DNA from: DASWJZ01 sp963792885
Lineage (GTDB): Bacteria; Pseudomonadota; Alphaproteobacteria; Rhizobiales; Afifellaceae
Direction: 5' to 3'
NCBI GenBank assembly: GCA_963792885.1
Contig: CAWBXX010000001.1
Location: 806,001 to 870,000 of the forward strand
Length of the DNA: 64,000 nt
Under the pieces are notes generated by a model. That model ran no database searches. It was given only the letters and a program-made list of their open reading frames with translations, and was not told where the DNA came from. The position numbers were made by a program, and so were the translations under genes. Shown here in pieces: positions 39,269-49,818 of this stretch; the first letter of the stretch is position 1, and each line of letters opens with the position of its first letter.

Positions 39269-40136
39269 GTGGCGGTGAGCGGCGCGCGGCTGGGTCCCGG
39301 CGGGCGCGCGGCGATTCCTTTCCTTGTGCTCTTCTTGATCGGCTTCGTGGCGCCGCTGATCACAGTCGTCGCCTTCAGCTTCATGCCGGAGCGGACCTTC
39401 TCCATCTGGCAGCAGCCGACGTTTCAGAACTACCGGACGATCTTCGAAAGCTCCAACTACATCTCCTTTCTCTGGTCGCTCGGACTCGCCACGCTGACGG
39501 TCATCGTTCTCGCCTTGATCTGCTACCCGGTCGCCTATGGGCTGAACCGCGTCTTCGGCCGCTGGTCGATGGCGGTGACGCTGGTCTTCGTCATCCCGCT
39601 TTTCGTGTCGGAGAACGTGCGCCTCTATGGCTGGGTGCTGTTCCTGATCAAGAACGGCGTGCTTCTCGGCAGCATGAAGACGCTCTTCGGCTACGAGCCG
39701 GAAAGCATCCTCTTCACGCTGCCGGCGATCATCCTCGGCATGGTCTATACCTACCTGCCCTATATGCTCTTCCCGATGTCGCTCGGTGTGGCGATGGTGC
39801 CGAACGAAGTGCGCGAGGCGGCCTTCGACCTTGGCTGCCAGCCGCTGGCAGGTGTTTCGCGAGGTCGAGCTGCCGCTCTCGATGCCGGGCATCGTCATCG
39901 GCTTCCTGCTCACCTTCGTGCTCGCCGTCGGCTCCATCGTGGAGGCCAAGGTGCTCGGCGGCCAGAAGGTGATTCCGATCACCCACGACATCGAGATCGC
40001 GTTCACCTATGCGCAGAACTGGCCGCTCGGAGCGGCGCTCGCCGTGCTCCTGATGCTGGTCGTCGGAGTTCTCGTGCTTCTCGTCTTGCGCCGCTTCGAC
40101 CTCGATGCCGTTCTCGGCCGACGGAAGGCGACATGA
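39269..40136 (+). CDS. ABC transporter permease, PotB family, one frame break
   Basis: About 288 residues when repaired, with six membrane spans. FLIGFVAPLITVVAFSF is the first span; the EAA loop EVREAAFDLGCSRWQVFREVELPLSMPG spans the break near 39840. The GTG start at 39269 follows the palindromic repeat. It works with the PotC-type permease, whose ATG overlaps its TGA at 40133-40136. Confidence 0.88.
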
Positions 40137-40982
40137 ACGGCGCCAACCAACGCCTATGGCACGCGCTCATCATCGCCTGGACGGTGGCGGTCGGGGTCTT
40201 CCTCTATCTGCCGAGCGCCGCCATCACCTTGGCCTCGCTCACCGACAGCCGCTATTTCCTCTTCCCGATCCCGCGCTGGGGCTTCACCTGGTGGAAGAAG
40301 ACATTTGCCGCGACCGAGACCTGGCAAATCCTCAATGCGTCGATCTCGATCGCGCTCTGCGTGACGGCGATCTCCGTCGTGATCGCCTTCTTCGGCGCGC
40401 TGGCCTTCGCGCGCTACGACTGGCGCGGCCGCTCGTTCTATCAGAAGCTCGTGCTGCTGCCGATCTTCTTCCCGCAATCGGTGCTCGGTCTTGCGCTGCT
40501 CTCTATGGTTCAGCGCGCTCGGCCTTCCGCTCTCCTGGAAGTCGGCGGTCTTCGCGCATCTCGTCTGGGTGGTGCCGGTGGTGACGCTGGTCATCTCCAT
40601 CCAGGTCTACAGCTTCGATCCGGCGCTCGAGGAGGCCGCCTTCGATCTCGGCGCAAGCCGCTGGCAGGTGTTGAGAGAAATCACGCTGCCGGTGCTCTTT
40701 CCCGGCATCTTCTCGGGTTGCCTCTTCGCCTTCCTGCTGTCCTGGGGCAACTTCCCGCTGTCGCTCTACACCGACGGCGCCGACACGACGGTGCCGGAAT
40801 TCCTCTATGCCAAGATGGTGGCCGGCTACACGCCCGGCGTCCCGGTTCTCGGCACGGTCGCGACGATCGGCGCCGTCATCGTGCTCCTCGGCGGCTATGC
40901 GCTGGTGACGCTCGTCATCCGCGCCCGCTCGCGCGTCGCGCGCGACGCCGATGTGGAGGTGGGAGCGGAGGCGGAAGCCTGA
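40133..40982 (+). CDS. ABC transporter permease, PotC family, one frame break
   Basis: About 282 residues when repaired. FLYLPSAAITLASLTDS opens the protein and FAFLLSWGNFPLSLYTDGAD is near the end. The EAA loop LEEAAFDLGASRWQVLREITLP follows an extra base near 40500 (reading LLSMVQ in one frame, LLLWFSALGLPLSWK in the true one). Translationally coupled to the PotB-type gene. It completes the importer that begins at 36759. Confidence 0.88.
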
Positions 40983-41013
40983 ACGCGGAAAGCGGATCGC
41001 AAGGGAGGCTCAC

Positions 41014-41781
41014 ATGCTGACATCGCTGAAGGGCAAATCCGTCGTTGTCACCGGCGCGAGCAAGGGGATCGGCAAGGGAATTGCGCGGGTCTTCGCGAAG
41101 AACGGCGCCAAGGTCGTGGTCGTCGCCCGCAATGCCGCGCAGGCCAGGAAGGCTGCCAAGGAGCTCGGCGAATCCGCTTCCGCCATCGCAGCCGACGTGA
41201 CGAAGCTCGAGGACCTCGAAAAGATGGCGAAGGCCGCCGCGCGCAAGAACGGCGGCATCGACGTGCTCTGCGCCAATGCCGGCATCTTCCCGCAGGCGAA
41301 GATCGAGGAGATGTCGCCGGAGCAGTGGGACGAGGTTCTCGGCACCAACCTCAAGGGCACCTTCCTGTCGATCAAGGCCTGCCTGCCGTATCTCAAGAAG
41401 AGCGGCGCGGGGCGCATCGTCATCACATCTTCGATCACCGGGCCGATCACCGGCTTTCCGGGCTGGACGCATTACGGCGCGTCAAAATCCGGCCAGCTCG
41501 GGTTCCTGAAGACCGCGGCCATCGAGCTTGCGAAATACGGGATCACGGTCAACGCGGTGATGCCCGGCAACATCGTGACGGAAGGGCTGGAAGGTCTCGG
41601 CGCGGAATACCTGAAGACCATGGCCGCCTCGATCCCGCTGAAGCGGCTCGGCTCGGTGGAGGACATCGGCTACGCGGCGCTGTTCCTGGCTTCCAAGGAG
41701 GCCGCCTACATCACCGGCCAGACGATAGTCGTCGACGGCGGACAGATCCTGCCGGAGTCGTTGGAGGCACTGAACGCGTAG
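41014..41781 (+). CDS. SDR family oxidoreductase (3-oxoacyl-ACP reductase FabG-like)
   Basis: An intact 255-residue SDR. TGASKGIG at the cofactor site, CANAG, ITSSITGP and the catalytic HYGASKSG, and the VDGGQILPE end mark the classical family; the composition is FabG-like. AAGGGAGG lies 5 bases before the ATG at 41014. It follows the PotC-type gene by 31 bases and probably shares its transcript. Its substrate is probably an aldehyde or alcohol derived from the imported compound. Confidence 0.91.
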   Translation: MLTSLKGKSVVVTGASKGIGKGIARVFAKNGAKVVVVARNAAQARKAAKELGESASAIAADVTKLEDLEKMAKAAARKNGGIDVLCANAGIFPQAKIEEMSPEQWDEVLGTNLKGTFLSIKACLPYLKKSGAGRIVITSSITGPITGFPGWTHYGASKSGQLGFLKTAAIELAKYGITVNAVMPGNIVTEGLEGLGAEYLKTMAASIPLKRLGSVEDIGYAALFLASKEAAYITGQTIVVDGGQILPESLEALNA

Positions 41782-41825
41782 GCGCTTGGAGACGCCCGCC
41801 TTCTCTTCCAAGGCGCTACGTCCCA

Positions 41826-41860
41826 CCCTCATCCTGAGGTGCGAGGCGCAGCGCTGAGGC
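41826..41860. repeat. Single arm of palindromic intergenic repeat
   Basis: CCTCATCCTGAGGTGCGAGGCG matches one arm of the elements at 9652 and 39135. The second arm is missing. CCTCA..TGAGG within it forms a short hairpin. It sits between convergent genes (SDR and kinase) and may serve as a terminator. Confidence 0.6.
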
Positions 41861-41874
41861 CTGAAACCCGGCCC

Positions 41875-42880
41875 TCACCCGAACGTCGTCAGATAATCCT
41901 CGCACAGCGGCGCGGTCTGCTCGGTATAGGAGACGCCCATCGACTTCGCGAGGTCGGTCTCCGAATGCGAGCCGATCCAGGCGACGAGAAGCATGCGGCG
42001 GAGCATGACGAAGGTCTGCATCTCCGCCTCGTCCTCAGCCGGGAGCGGCAGCGCCTTGCGATAGCCCGCGATCCACGACTGAAGCAGCTCGGGCACGTGC
42101 TTCTCGTGCTCGAAGAAGGAGACTGCGGTCGCCGCGTCGTAGAGGTGCCATGAGAAGCCGCAATCGTCGAAGTCGATGACCTTCACCGTGTCGCCGTCGA
42201 TCAGGAGATTGGCGAGGCGCATGTCGCAATGGATCAAGCCGAAGCGCTCCGGCGTCCTTTCCGAAACTCTCCAGCCTTCGTCCGATCAGCGCGACCGCGC
42301 GGCCGAAAAGCGCCGCCTTGGCCTTGTCGACACCCATGCCGTCGGCCCAGCGCCCCCAATGCGGCCGCTCGCCGAGGCTCGTGTCGAAATCCCAGGTGAG
42401 GCGCTCGAAGCTCTCCGGCCGCTGCCAGCCCTCCGAATGCTTGTGCATGCGCGCCGTCACCTCGCCGAGCACCGCAAATTTTTCTACGAGATGGTCGGTC
42501 GAGGAAGGCTCCCGCCCCGCTTCCCATTCGGAGAGCACGACGTGGCGCGGGCGGGGCATCGCCGGATGCTCCACCGCCTGGATCAGGCTGCCGTCGGTGC
42601 CGGGAACGGGGATCGGCGTCACGACCACGCCGTCGCGCCGAAGCGCCTGCAGCCACGCCAGCTCCGAGGCGATGGCGTTCTTCGAATGGTAGCCCTCGCG
42701 GTGGACGCGAAGCGCGTATTCACGGCCATCACTTGCCGTGACCTTGTAGGTCGCGTTCTCCGAGACGTTGACCAGCTTCGGCGGCTCGGCGGCCTCGATG
42801 CCGTATCTGGCGAGCGCGGCCTTCGCCAGCTCACCCAGACATTCGAGCTGCCGCTCGTGGGGAAGTTCGTCGAACTGCAT
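41875..42880 (-). CDS. APH-family phosphotransferase (hydroxylysine/amino-alcohol kinase-like), one frame break
   Basis: About 334 residues when repaired. The N-lobe has VNVSENATYKVTASDGREYALRVHREGY, a protein-kinase-like nucleotide loop. After an extra base near 42255 come the catalytic loop IHCDMRLANLLIDG (HxDxxxxN) and the metal-binding IDFDDCGFSWHLYD. The APH family phosphorylates hydroxyls of small amino compounds; the AGPHD1 branch phosphorylates hydroxylysine. An AGXT2L-type phospho-lyase lies 800 bases away. The start is ATG at 42880, and the gene is divergent from the SDR at 42966. Confidence 0.85.
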
Positions 42881-42965
42881 TCGCCCCGCCCGTGAAGCTT
42901 GATATCGTCGTTTTGAACTTGTCACATCCGCGCGATTGGACAAGGGGCTCGAGCAAGGGGGCGAA

Positions 42966-43728
42966 GTGATCCTCAAGGACAGGGTGGCGATCGTCACCGG
43001 CGCAGGCTCCGGCATCGGCCGCGCCGGCGCGGAAATCATGGCGCGCGAAGGCGCGCGACTTGTCATCGCGGATCGCGACGCCGCGGCCGGCGAGGAGACG
43101 GTGCGCCGGATCGCTGAGAACGGGCGGGACGGCGATCCCGGTCGCGACCGACGTCGGGGACAGCGAAGCGCTTGAGCGCCTGGTCGAACACGCCGTCGCG
43201 GAATTCGGCCGGATCGAAATTCTGCACAGCCACGCCGGCATTCAGGTCGAAGGGTCCCTGGAAGACGTCGATCCGCCCGGCATGGATCGATCCTGGTCGA
43301 TCAACGTCCGCGCGCATTTCATGCTCGCGCGGCTCGTCATGCCGCACATGCGCAAGCAAGGCGGCGGCTCGATCATCGTGACATCGTCGAATTCCGGCGT
43401 CTTCTACGACCCCGGCATGATCGCCTACGCCACCTCGAAGCACGCGGCCGTCGCAATGGTGAAGCAGATCGCCATCGACTACGGAAAGCACAATGTGCGC
43501 GTGAACGCGCTCTGCCCCGGCTGGGTCGACACGCCGTTCAACGATCCCTTCACGCGGCAGATGGGCGGACGCCAAGCGCTCCTCGACTACGTGGCGAAGA
43601 AAATCCCGCTCGGCCGGTTCGCATCCGTCGAGGAGGTCGCCGAGTCGATCCTCTACCTTGCTTCCGACCGCTCGGCTTTCATGACCGGGCACGCCCTGGT
43701 GATCGACGGGGGCGAGTGTATCGCTTGA
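42966..43728 (+). CDS. SDR family oxidoreductase, one frame break
   Basis: About 253 residues when repaired. TGAGSGIG lies in the first part; after an extra base near 43120 come HSHAGIQ in place of the usual NNAG, VTSSNSGVF, YATSKHAA with Tyr and Lys, CPGWVDTPF and TGHALVIDGGECIA. The GTG start at 42966 has GGGGG upstream. Its end overlaps the 3' end of the convergent phospho-lyase gene by 50 bases. It lies between the kinase and the lyase, so it may act on their aldehyde product. Confidence 0.87.
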
Positions 43729-45139
43729 CTGCCGGACGCTTCCCGAGCGCCTCGTCGATTCCGGTGACCAGCGTATCGGCGTTGTCGATGGAGAAGCAGA
43801 GCGGCGGGCGGATCTTCAACACATTGCCATGCGGCCCCGCCGCCCCGATCAGGATGCGCTTGTCGCGCAGGAAATTGATGACGTGGCGTGCGATCGCCGG
43901 GTCCGGCGTCCACGCATCGCGGTCGGCGACGAACTCCACGCCGAGATAGAGTCCCGCGCCGCGGACCTCGCCGATCGCTTCGTGACGCGCGGCGAGCGCG
44001 TCGAGGTTCCGCTTCAGGTGCGAGCCGACCTTTCCGGCGTTGGCGATCAGCTTCTCGCCTTCGAGCACGTCGAGCACCGCCATGCCCGCAGCCGCTGCGA
44101 CAGGGCTGCCGCCAAACGTGTTGAAGTAGCCGACGCGCCTGGTGAACGCTTCGAAGAGCACCGGGCTCGCGGCGACGGCGCCAATCGGATAGCCGTTCCC
44201 CATCGGCTTTCCCATCGTCACCATGTCGGGCGCGATACGATGCCGCTGGAAGCCCCACATATGCTTGCCGGTGCGGCCGAAGCCCGGCTGCACCTCGTCG
44301 GCGATAACGAGGCCGCCCGCCTTTCGCGCGATCCTGACCGCCGGACCGAGCAACCCGGGCGGATCGGCGTAGACGCCGTCGCTTGAGAAGATGCTGTCGA
44401 AGACGAGCGCCGCGAAGCCGATTCCCCTCGCTCCAAGATCATCGATCGCGGCGCGGACGTCGGCCGCGAAGAGCGCGGCAGCCTTTCCGCCCGAGCGCCG
44501 CGTATCGGGTGGCGGCACGGCACGCACATGCGGCGCGAGCGGCCGGCCGGGCGCGGAGGATGGCGAGATGTCGACCACCGCGGACGAATTGCCGTGATAG
44601 GCGTTGGCGGTGATGACAAAACCTTCGCAGCCGGTCGCAGCGCGCGCCACCTGGAGCGCCAGATCGTTACTCTCGCTCCCCGTGCAGGTGAAGGCGATGT
44701 TGGTCATCGTGCCGGGGAGCGTGGCGAGCAGGCGCTCGGCGTAGGAGAGCACCGTGTCGTGCAGATAGCGTGTGTGGATGTTGAGGAGCGCCGCCTGCTT
44801 GGCGATCGCCTCCACGACATGCGGATGGCAATGTCCGACCGAAGGGACGTTGTTGTAGACGTCGAGATAGGCATTCCCCTCCGCATCGTACATCCACGCG
44901 CCCTCCGCCCTCACGATGTGCAGCGGGCGATCGTAGAAGAGCATCGAGATCGGGCCGAAGGTCCGAATGCGACGATCGAGAAGCGCGCCGGCGGAGTCGC
45001 CGAGGCCCTTCGCGCGCTGCGCGTCGAAGGCGTTGAGCGCCAGGATCGCCTGGCCCGGCGGCAGGCGCGCGGCCGGTTTTCTGGCCTTTCGGCCGCGGGA
45101 TTTCGTGTCCGACACCGGGTTCACACCCTTCGCGTTCAT
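43679..45139 (-). CDS. Class III aminotransferase-fold phospho-lyase (AGXT2L1/AGXT2L2 type)
   Basis: An intact 486-residue PLP enzyme. NNVPSVGHCHPHVVEAI, TRYLHDTVLSYAERLLATLP, GSESNDLALQVAR, NAYHGNSSAVVDISP, IADEVQPGFGRTGKHMW and the PLP-lysine segment VTMGKPMGNGYPIG run parallel to human ethanolamine-phosphate and phosphohydroxylysine phospho-lyases rather than to true transaminases. Those enzymes release phosphate and ammonia from an O-phosphorylated amino alcohol, leaving an aldehyde. About 30 N-terminal residues rich in Lys and Arg are unusual. The last 20 codons overlap the convergent SDR. Confidence 0.85.
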   Translation of the reverse strand: MNAKGVNPVSDTKSRGRKARKPAARLPPGQAILALNAFDAQRAKGLGDSAGALLDRRIRTFGPISMLFYDRPLHIVRAEGAWMYDAEGNAYLDVYNNVPSVGHCHPHVVEAIAKQAALLNIHTRYLHDTVLSYAERLLATLPGTMTNIAFTCTGSESNDLALQVARAATGCEGFVITANAYHGNSSAVVDISPSSAPGRPLAPHVRAVPPPDTRRSGGKAAALFAADVRAAIDDLGARGIGFAALVFDSIFSSDGVYADPPGLLGPAVRIARKAGGLVIADEVQPGFGRTGKHMWGFQRHRIAPDMVTMGKPMGNGYPIGAVAASPVLFEAFTRRVGYFNTFGGSPVAAAAGMAVLDVLEGEKLIANAGKVGSHLKRNLDALAARHEAIGEVRGAGLYLGVEFVADRDAWTPDPAIARHVINFLRDKRILIGAAGPHGNVLKIRPPLCFSIDNADTLVTGIDEALGKRPAVKRYTRPRRSPGRARS

Positions 45140-45359
45140 GAGGCGACTTTTCCTGCGTAGCCTCGGTTCTTCGCAGGCTGGATCAAATCGCCTTCCGCAC
45201 CCCCTTTTCGCATGGACGCCGCCTCCTCCGCCACGCCCGAAGCGTTCCCACGCACCGGCCGAAAGCCCGGTTTCTCCCGATTCCGAACTGGACAGCCCAA
45301 AGCAGACCGGCGCACATTTGCCTTCGACCGGTTTGGTCCAACACAACGGGAGACGAGTC

Positions 45360-46958
45360 ATGTTAATGCGACCGATGCGGCATTTTGCGGCCGCCGCCCT
45401 GCTATGCGCCGGGTTCACGGCGCCTGCCTTCGCCGAGACGCCGGCCGACACGCTGGTAGAGGCCTGGCAGATCGACGACATCATTTCGCTCGATCCGGCC
45501 GAGATCTTCGAGTTCTCGACGTCCGAAATTGCCGGCAACACCTATGAGCGCCTGATCGGCTACGACCTGAACGACGTCTCCAAGATGTTCGGCGTCGTCG
45601 CCGAATCCTGGACCGTTTCGGACGACGGCAAGACCATCACCTTCAAGATCCGCGAGGGCCGCAAGTTCGCCTCCGGCAATCCGATCACCGCGGAAGACGT
45701 CGTCTTCTCGCTGCAGCGCGCGATCAAGCTCGACAAGTCGCCGGCCTTCATCATCGGCCAGTTCGGGCTGACCGCCGACAACGTCGACAGAATGATCAAG
45801 CAGACGGGCGACTACGAGTTCACCTTCACGATGGACAAGCCCTATGCGCCGAGCTTCGTCCTCTACTGCCTGACCGCGACCGTCGCTTCCGTCGTCGACA
45901 AGAAGGTCGTCGATGGAGCACGAGGCGAGCGGCGACTTCGGCAACGAGTGGCTGAAGACCCACTATGCCGGCTCCGGCCCTTTCACGATCCGCGAATGGC
46001 GCGCCAACGAAGTCGGTCGTGCTGGAGCGGAACGACAACTATTCCGGCACGCTGGCGCCGCTCGCCCGCGTCATCTACCGCCACATCCCGGAGACGGCGA
46101 CGCAGCGCCTGCTGCTTGAGAAGGGCGATATCGACGTCGCCCGCAACCTCGGGGCCGGAAGAGCTCGCCGCCGTCTCCTCCAACCCGGACATCAAGATCC
46201 AGTCGGCGGCGAAGGGCACGATCTATTATTTCAGCCTGAACCAGAAGAACCCGACGCTCGCCAAGCCCGAAGTGCGCGAGGCGATGAAGTGGCTCGTCGA
46301 CTATTCCGCGATCGGCGACACGATCATGAAGAACCTCGGCGAGGTGCATCAGGCGTTCCTGCCGAAGGGCTTCCTCGGCGCGGTCAACGACAATCCCTAC
46401 AAGCTCGACGTCGCCAAGGCGAAGGAGCTGCTCGCCAAGGCCGGCCTGCCGGACGGCTTCTCCGTCACCATGGACGTGCGCAACACGCAGCCGATCACGG
46501 CATCGCCGAGGCCGTGCAGCAAACCATGGCGCAGGGCGGGATCAACATCGAGATCATTCCCGGCGACGGCAAGCAGACGCTGACCAAGTACCGCGCCCGC
46601 CAGCACGACATCTATATCGGCATCTGGGGGCCGGACTATCAGGACCCGCATACCAACGCGCAGACCTTCGCGTCCAATCCCGACAATTCGGACGACGCCT
46701 CGTCCAAGACGCTCGCCTGGCGCAACGCCTGGGACATTCCCGATCTGACCGCCGAGGTCGACGCGGCGATCCTCGAGCAGGACACGGCGAAGCGCGCCGC
46801 CATGTATGAGGACCTGCAGAAGAAGGTCATGGACACCAGCCCGTTCGTGATCATGTTCCAGCAGACCGAAGTCGCGGCGCTGCGCAAGAACGTGAACGAC
46901 TTCATCCTCGGGCCGTCCTTCGACAACAACCTCGTCAGCGATGACCAGCAAGGAGTGA
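45360..46958 (+). CDS. ABC transporter substrate-binding protein, peptide (DppA/OppA) family, five frame breaks
   Basis: About 531 residues when repaired; signal peptide at residues 1 to about 26 (HFAAAALLCAGFTAPAFA). Family 5 features are DIISLDPAEIFEFSTSEI, EGRKFASGNPITAEDVVFS, AGSGPFTIREWRANEVVLERNDNY split at a break, REAMKWLVDYSAIGD, and IGIWGPDYQDPHTNAQTF. Breaks lie near 45915, 46015, 46155 (extra base), 46500 (one base short) and 46945 (extra base); the last gives an ending SKE with TGA at 46956-46958. It is divergent from the phospho-lyase gene across 220 bases. Confidence 0.86.
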
Positions 46959-46995
46959 GCCTCGTCAAGCGCGCCGGGCGGGCGCGGACATCGAG

Positions 46996-47023
46996 GAAGG
47001 AGGGCGCGCCCGCGCCCTTCTTC
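46996..47023 (+). terminator. Hairpin between binding protein and permease genes
   Basis: GAAGGAGGGCGC pairs with GCGCCCTTCTTC (11 of 12 positions) around a GCCC loop, 37 bases after the inferred stop of the binding protein. Its position matches the hairpin at 18613-18642 in the first Dpp operon. Confidence 0.6.
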
Positions 47024-47040
47024 ACGCCGTCGGGGCGGTC

Positions 47041-48037
47041 ATCCGCTTCGTCCTGACGCGTCGCGGTCACGCTCCTCGGGCTCGTCGCCGTCACCTTCCT
47101 CATCGGCCGCGTCGTGCCGATCGATCCGGTGCTCGCGATCGTCGGCGACCGGGCACCGCAGAGCCGTCTATCTGCGCGTGCGCGAGGAGCTCGGCCTCGA
47201 TCTGCCGCTCATCGAGCAGTTCTGGATCTATCTGCGCAAGGTGCTCGCCGGCGATTTCGGCCGCTCGGTGCTGACCACCAATCCGGTGCTCTCCGACATC
47301 GCGCACTATCTTCCCGGCGACGATCGAGCTCGCGACGATGGGAACGCTGATCGGCACCGTGCTCGGCGTGCCGCTCGGCGTGTTCGCGGCGGTGCGCTCC
47401 GGCAGCTTCCTCGACCAGATCGTCCGCGTCGTCGGCCTCGTCGGCTATTCGGTGCCGATCTTCTGGCTCGGGCTGATGGCGCTGCTGCTCTTCTACGCCA
47501 AGCTCGACTGGGTGGCGGGGCCCGGCCGCCTCGACATCTCCTACGACTACATCGTGACGCCGGTGACCGGCATCGCTCCTCGTCGACAGCCTGATGCAGG
47601 GCGAGTTCGCGGTCTTCGCGCAACGCCTTCTCCCACATCATCCTGCCGGCCTCGCTGCTCGGCTATTTCTCGCTCGCCTATATCAGCCGCATGACGCGCT
47701 CCTTCATGCTGAACGAGCTCAGCCAGGAATACATCGTCGCGGCGCGGGTGAAGGGCATCTCCGAGGCGCGCGTGATCTGGCGCCATGCGCTTCGCAACGC
47801 CGCCGTGCCGCTCGTCACCGTCATCGTCCTTTCCTATGCCGGCGCTGCTGGAAGGCTCGGTGCTGACCGAGACGGTGTTCGCCTGGCCGGGCATCGGCCT
47901 CTACCTCACCAATTCGCTGCAGAACGCCGACATGAACGCCGTGCTCGGCGCGACGCTCACGATCGGCGTCACCTTCGTCGGCGCTGAACGTGCTTTCCGA
48001 CGTGCTCTACCGGCTGCTCGATCCGAGGACGCGCTGA
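47041..48037 (+). CDS. ABC transporter permease, DppB family, about seven frame breaks
   Basis: About 329 residues when repaired. Pieces in order: FVLTR, VAVTLLGLVAVTFLIGRVVPIDPVLAIVGDRAPQ (split by breaks), REELGLDLPLIEQFWIYL, MGTLIGTVLGVPLGVFAAV, the EAA loop EYIVAARVKGISEARVIWRHALRNA, LTETVFAWPGIGLYL and VLSDVLYRLLDPRTR. Breaks lie near 47060, 47162, 47320, 47580, 47622, 47850 and 47982, all extra bases. No good start codon is visible; the reading begins near ATC 47041, so the true start may be altered by another error. Confidence 0.8.
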
Positions 48038-48038
48038 G

Positions 48039-48975
48039 ATGGCGGATGCATCCACCGCGCGATGACCGGGCCGGCCTCAAAGCGTGGCTGCTCGCGGCGG
48101 AGCCGGGCTCGCGGCTGCAGGCGCGGCTCGGCCGCTTCTATGTCAGCTGGCGGACCTTCCTCGGCAATCCGCTCGCCGTCATCGGGCTCGTCATCGTTGT
48201 CGCGCTTGCTGCTCTGCGCGCTCTTCGCCGGAGTTCTCGCCACGCACTCGCCCTATGCCGGCGGCGATCTGCGCACCGAGCGGCTGCTTCCGCCCGAGCG
48301 CCGAGTTCTGGCTCGGCACCGACGACCAGGCGCGCGACATCTATTCGCGCATCGTCTACGGCTCGCGCCTGACGCTGCTCGTGGTGGTCCTCGTCTCCGT
48401 CATCGCCACGCCGATCGGCCTCGCGATCGGCACCATCTCCGGTTATTTCGGCGGCTGGGTCGACGTGGTGCTGATGCGGCTCACCGACATCTTCCTCGCC
48501 TTCCCGCGGCTGGTTCTGGCGCTCGCCTTCGTGGCGGCGCTCGGCCCCGGCATCGAGAACGCGATCATCGCCATCGCCATCACCGCCTGGCCGCCCTACG
48601 CGCGCATCGCCCGCGCCGAGACGCTGACCATCCGCAACAGCGAGTTCATCCAGGCGGTGCGGCTGCAGGGCGGGTCGTCGGCGCGCATCATCCTGAAGCA
48701 CGTCGTGCCGCTCTGCCTTTCCTCGGTGATCGTCCGCGTGACGCTCGACATGGCGGGCATCATCCTGACCGCCGCCGGCCTCGGCTTCCTCGGCCTCGGC
48801 GCCCAGCCGCCGCTTCCGGAATGGGGCGCGATGATCGCCGCCGGGCGGCGCTTCCTCATCGACCAATGGTGGGTCGCGGCGATGCCCGGCATCGCGATCT
48901 TCGTCGTCAGCCTCGGCTTCAACCTGCTCGGCGACGGCCTGCGCGACGTGCTCGACCCGAAGGCGGCGACGATGA
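48039..48975 (+). CDS. ABC transporter permease, DppC family, four frame breaks
   Basis: About 310 residues when repaired. The N-terminus SRLQARLGRFYVSWRTFLGNPLAVIGLV leads to the first span; AEFWLGTDDQARDIYSRIVYG is the DppC signature; RIARAETLTIRNSEFIQAVRLQG is part of the EAA loop; LGFLGLGAQPPLPEWG is near the end. Extra bases lie near 48062, 48210, 48300 and 48961. The last gives a LDPRRRR ending at TGA 48973-48975, overlapping the next ATG. Confidence 0.84.
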
Positions 48976-49816
48976 GCGAGCGCCGCTCCTCGCGGTCGAA
49001 GACCTGCGCGTGCGCTTCCAGCTTCGCCGCGGCACGGTCGAGGCGGTGCGCGGCATTTCCTTTTCGCTCGGCCGCGAGCGGCTCGGCATCGTCGGCGAAT
49101 CCGGCTCGGGCAAGTCGCAGACCGGCCGCGCCATCCTGGGGCTGACGCCGCCGCCCGGCGAGGTCACGGCGAAGCGGCTGGAGTTCGACGGCGATCGACC
49201 TTCTGTCGGCCGGCGCCGCGGAGCGTCAGGCGGCTCCGCGGCAGCCGCATGACGATGGTGATGCAGGACCCGAAATACTCGCTCGACCCGGTGATGCCGG
49301 TCGGTGCGCAGATCGTCGAGGCCTACCGGGCGCACACGAAAGGCGTCGAAGGCCGAGGCGCGCGAGAAGGCGCTCGACATGCTCGACGCGGTGCAGCATC
49401 CGCGATCCGACGCGCGTGCTCTCGCTCTATCCGCACGAGCTTTCCGGCGGCATGGGTCAGCGCGTGATGATCGCCATGATGCTCGTCACCGGCCCCGATC
49501 TCCTGATCGCCGACGAGCCGACCTCGGCGCTCGACGTGACCGTGCAGCTCGAGGTGCTGCGCATCCTCGACGATCTCGTCTCGGAGCGCGGCATGGGGCT
49601 GATCTTCATCAGCCACGATCTGGAGCTCGTCTCCTCCTTCTGCGACCGGGTGCTCGTCATGTATGCCGGCAAGGTCGTCGAGGAGCTTGCGGGCAAGCGA
49701 GCTCGACGCGGCGAAGCATCCCTATACGCGAGGGCTTGATGCGCTGCCTGCCGAAGCTTGAGGGCGACCAGCATCCGTTGCCGGTGCTGAACCGCGATCC
49801 GGCCTGGGCGCTCTGA
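48972..49816 (+). CDS. ABC transporter ATP-binding protein, DppD family, about seven frame breaks
   Basis: About 278 residues when repaired. LLAVEDLRVRF, Walker A GESGSGKSQ, VMQDPKYSLDPVMPVG, signature LSGGMGQR, Walker B LLIADEPTSALD, switch FISHDLEL and the C-terminal CLPKLEGDQHPLPVLNRDP are spread over three frames. Breaks lie near 48978 (two extra), 49193, 49233, 49345, 49398, 49698 and 49730. The ATG at 48972 overlaps the DppC-type stop. Confidence 0.82.
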
Positions 49817-49818
49817 GG

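Noticed and set aside
45318..45335. Sigma-54-like GGCGCACATTTGC before the second Dpp operon
   Set aside because: The GG-to-GC distance is one base too short for a -24/-12 promoter.
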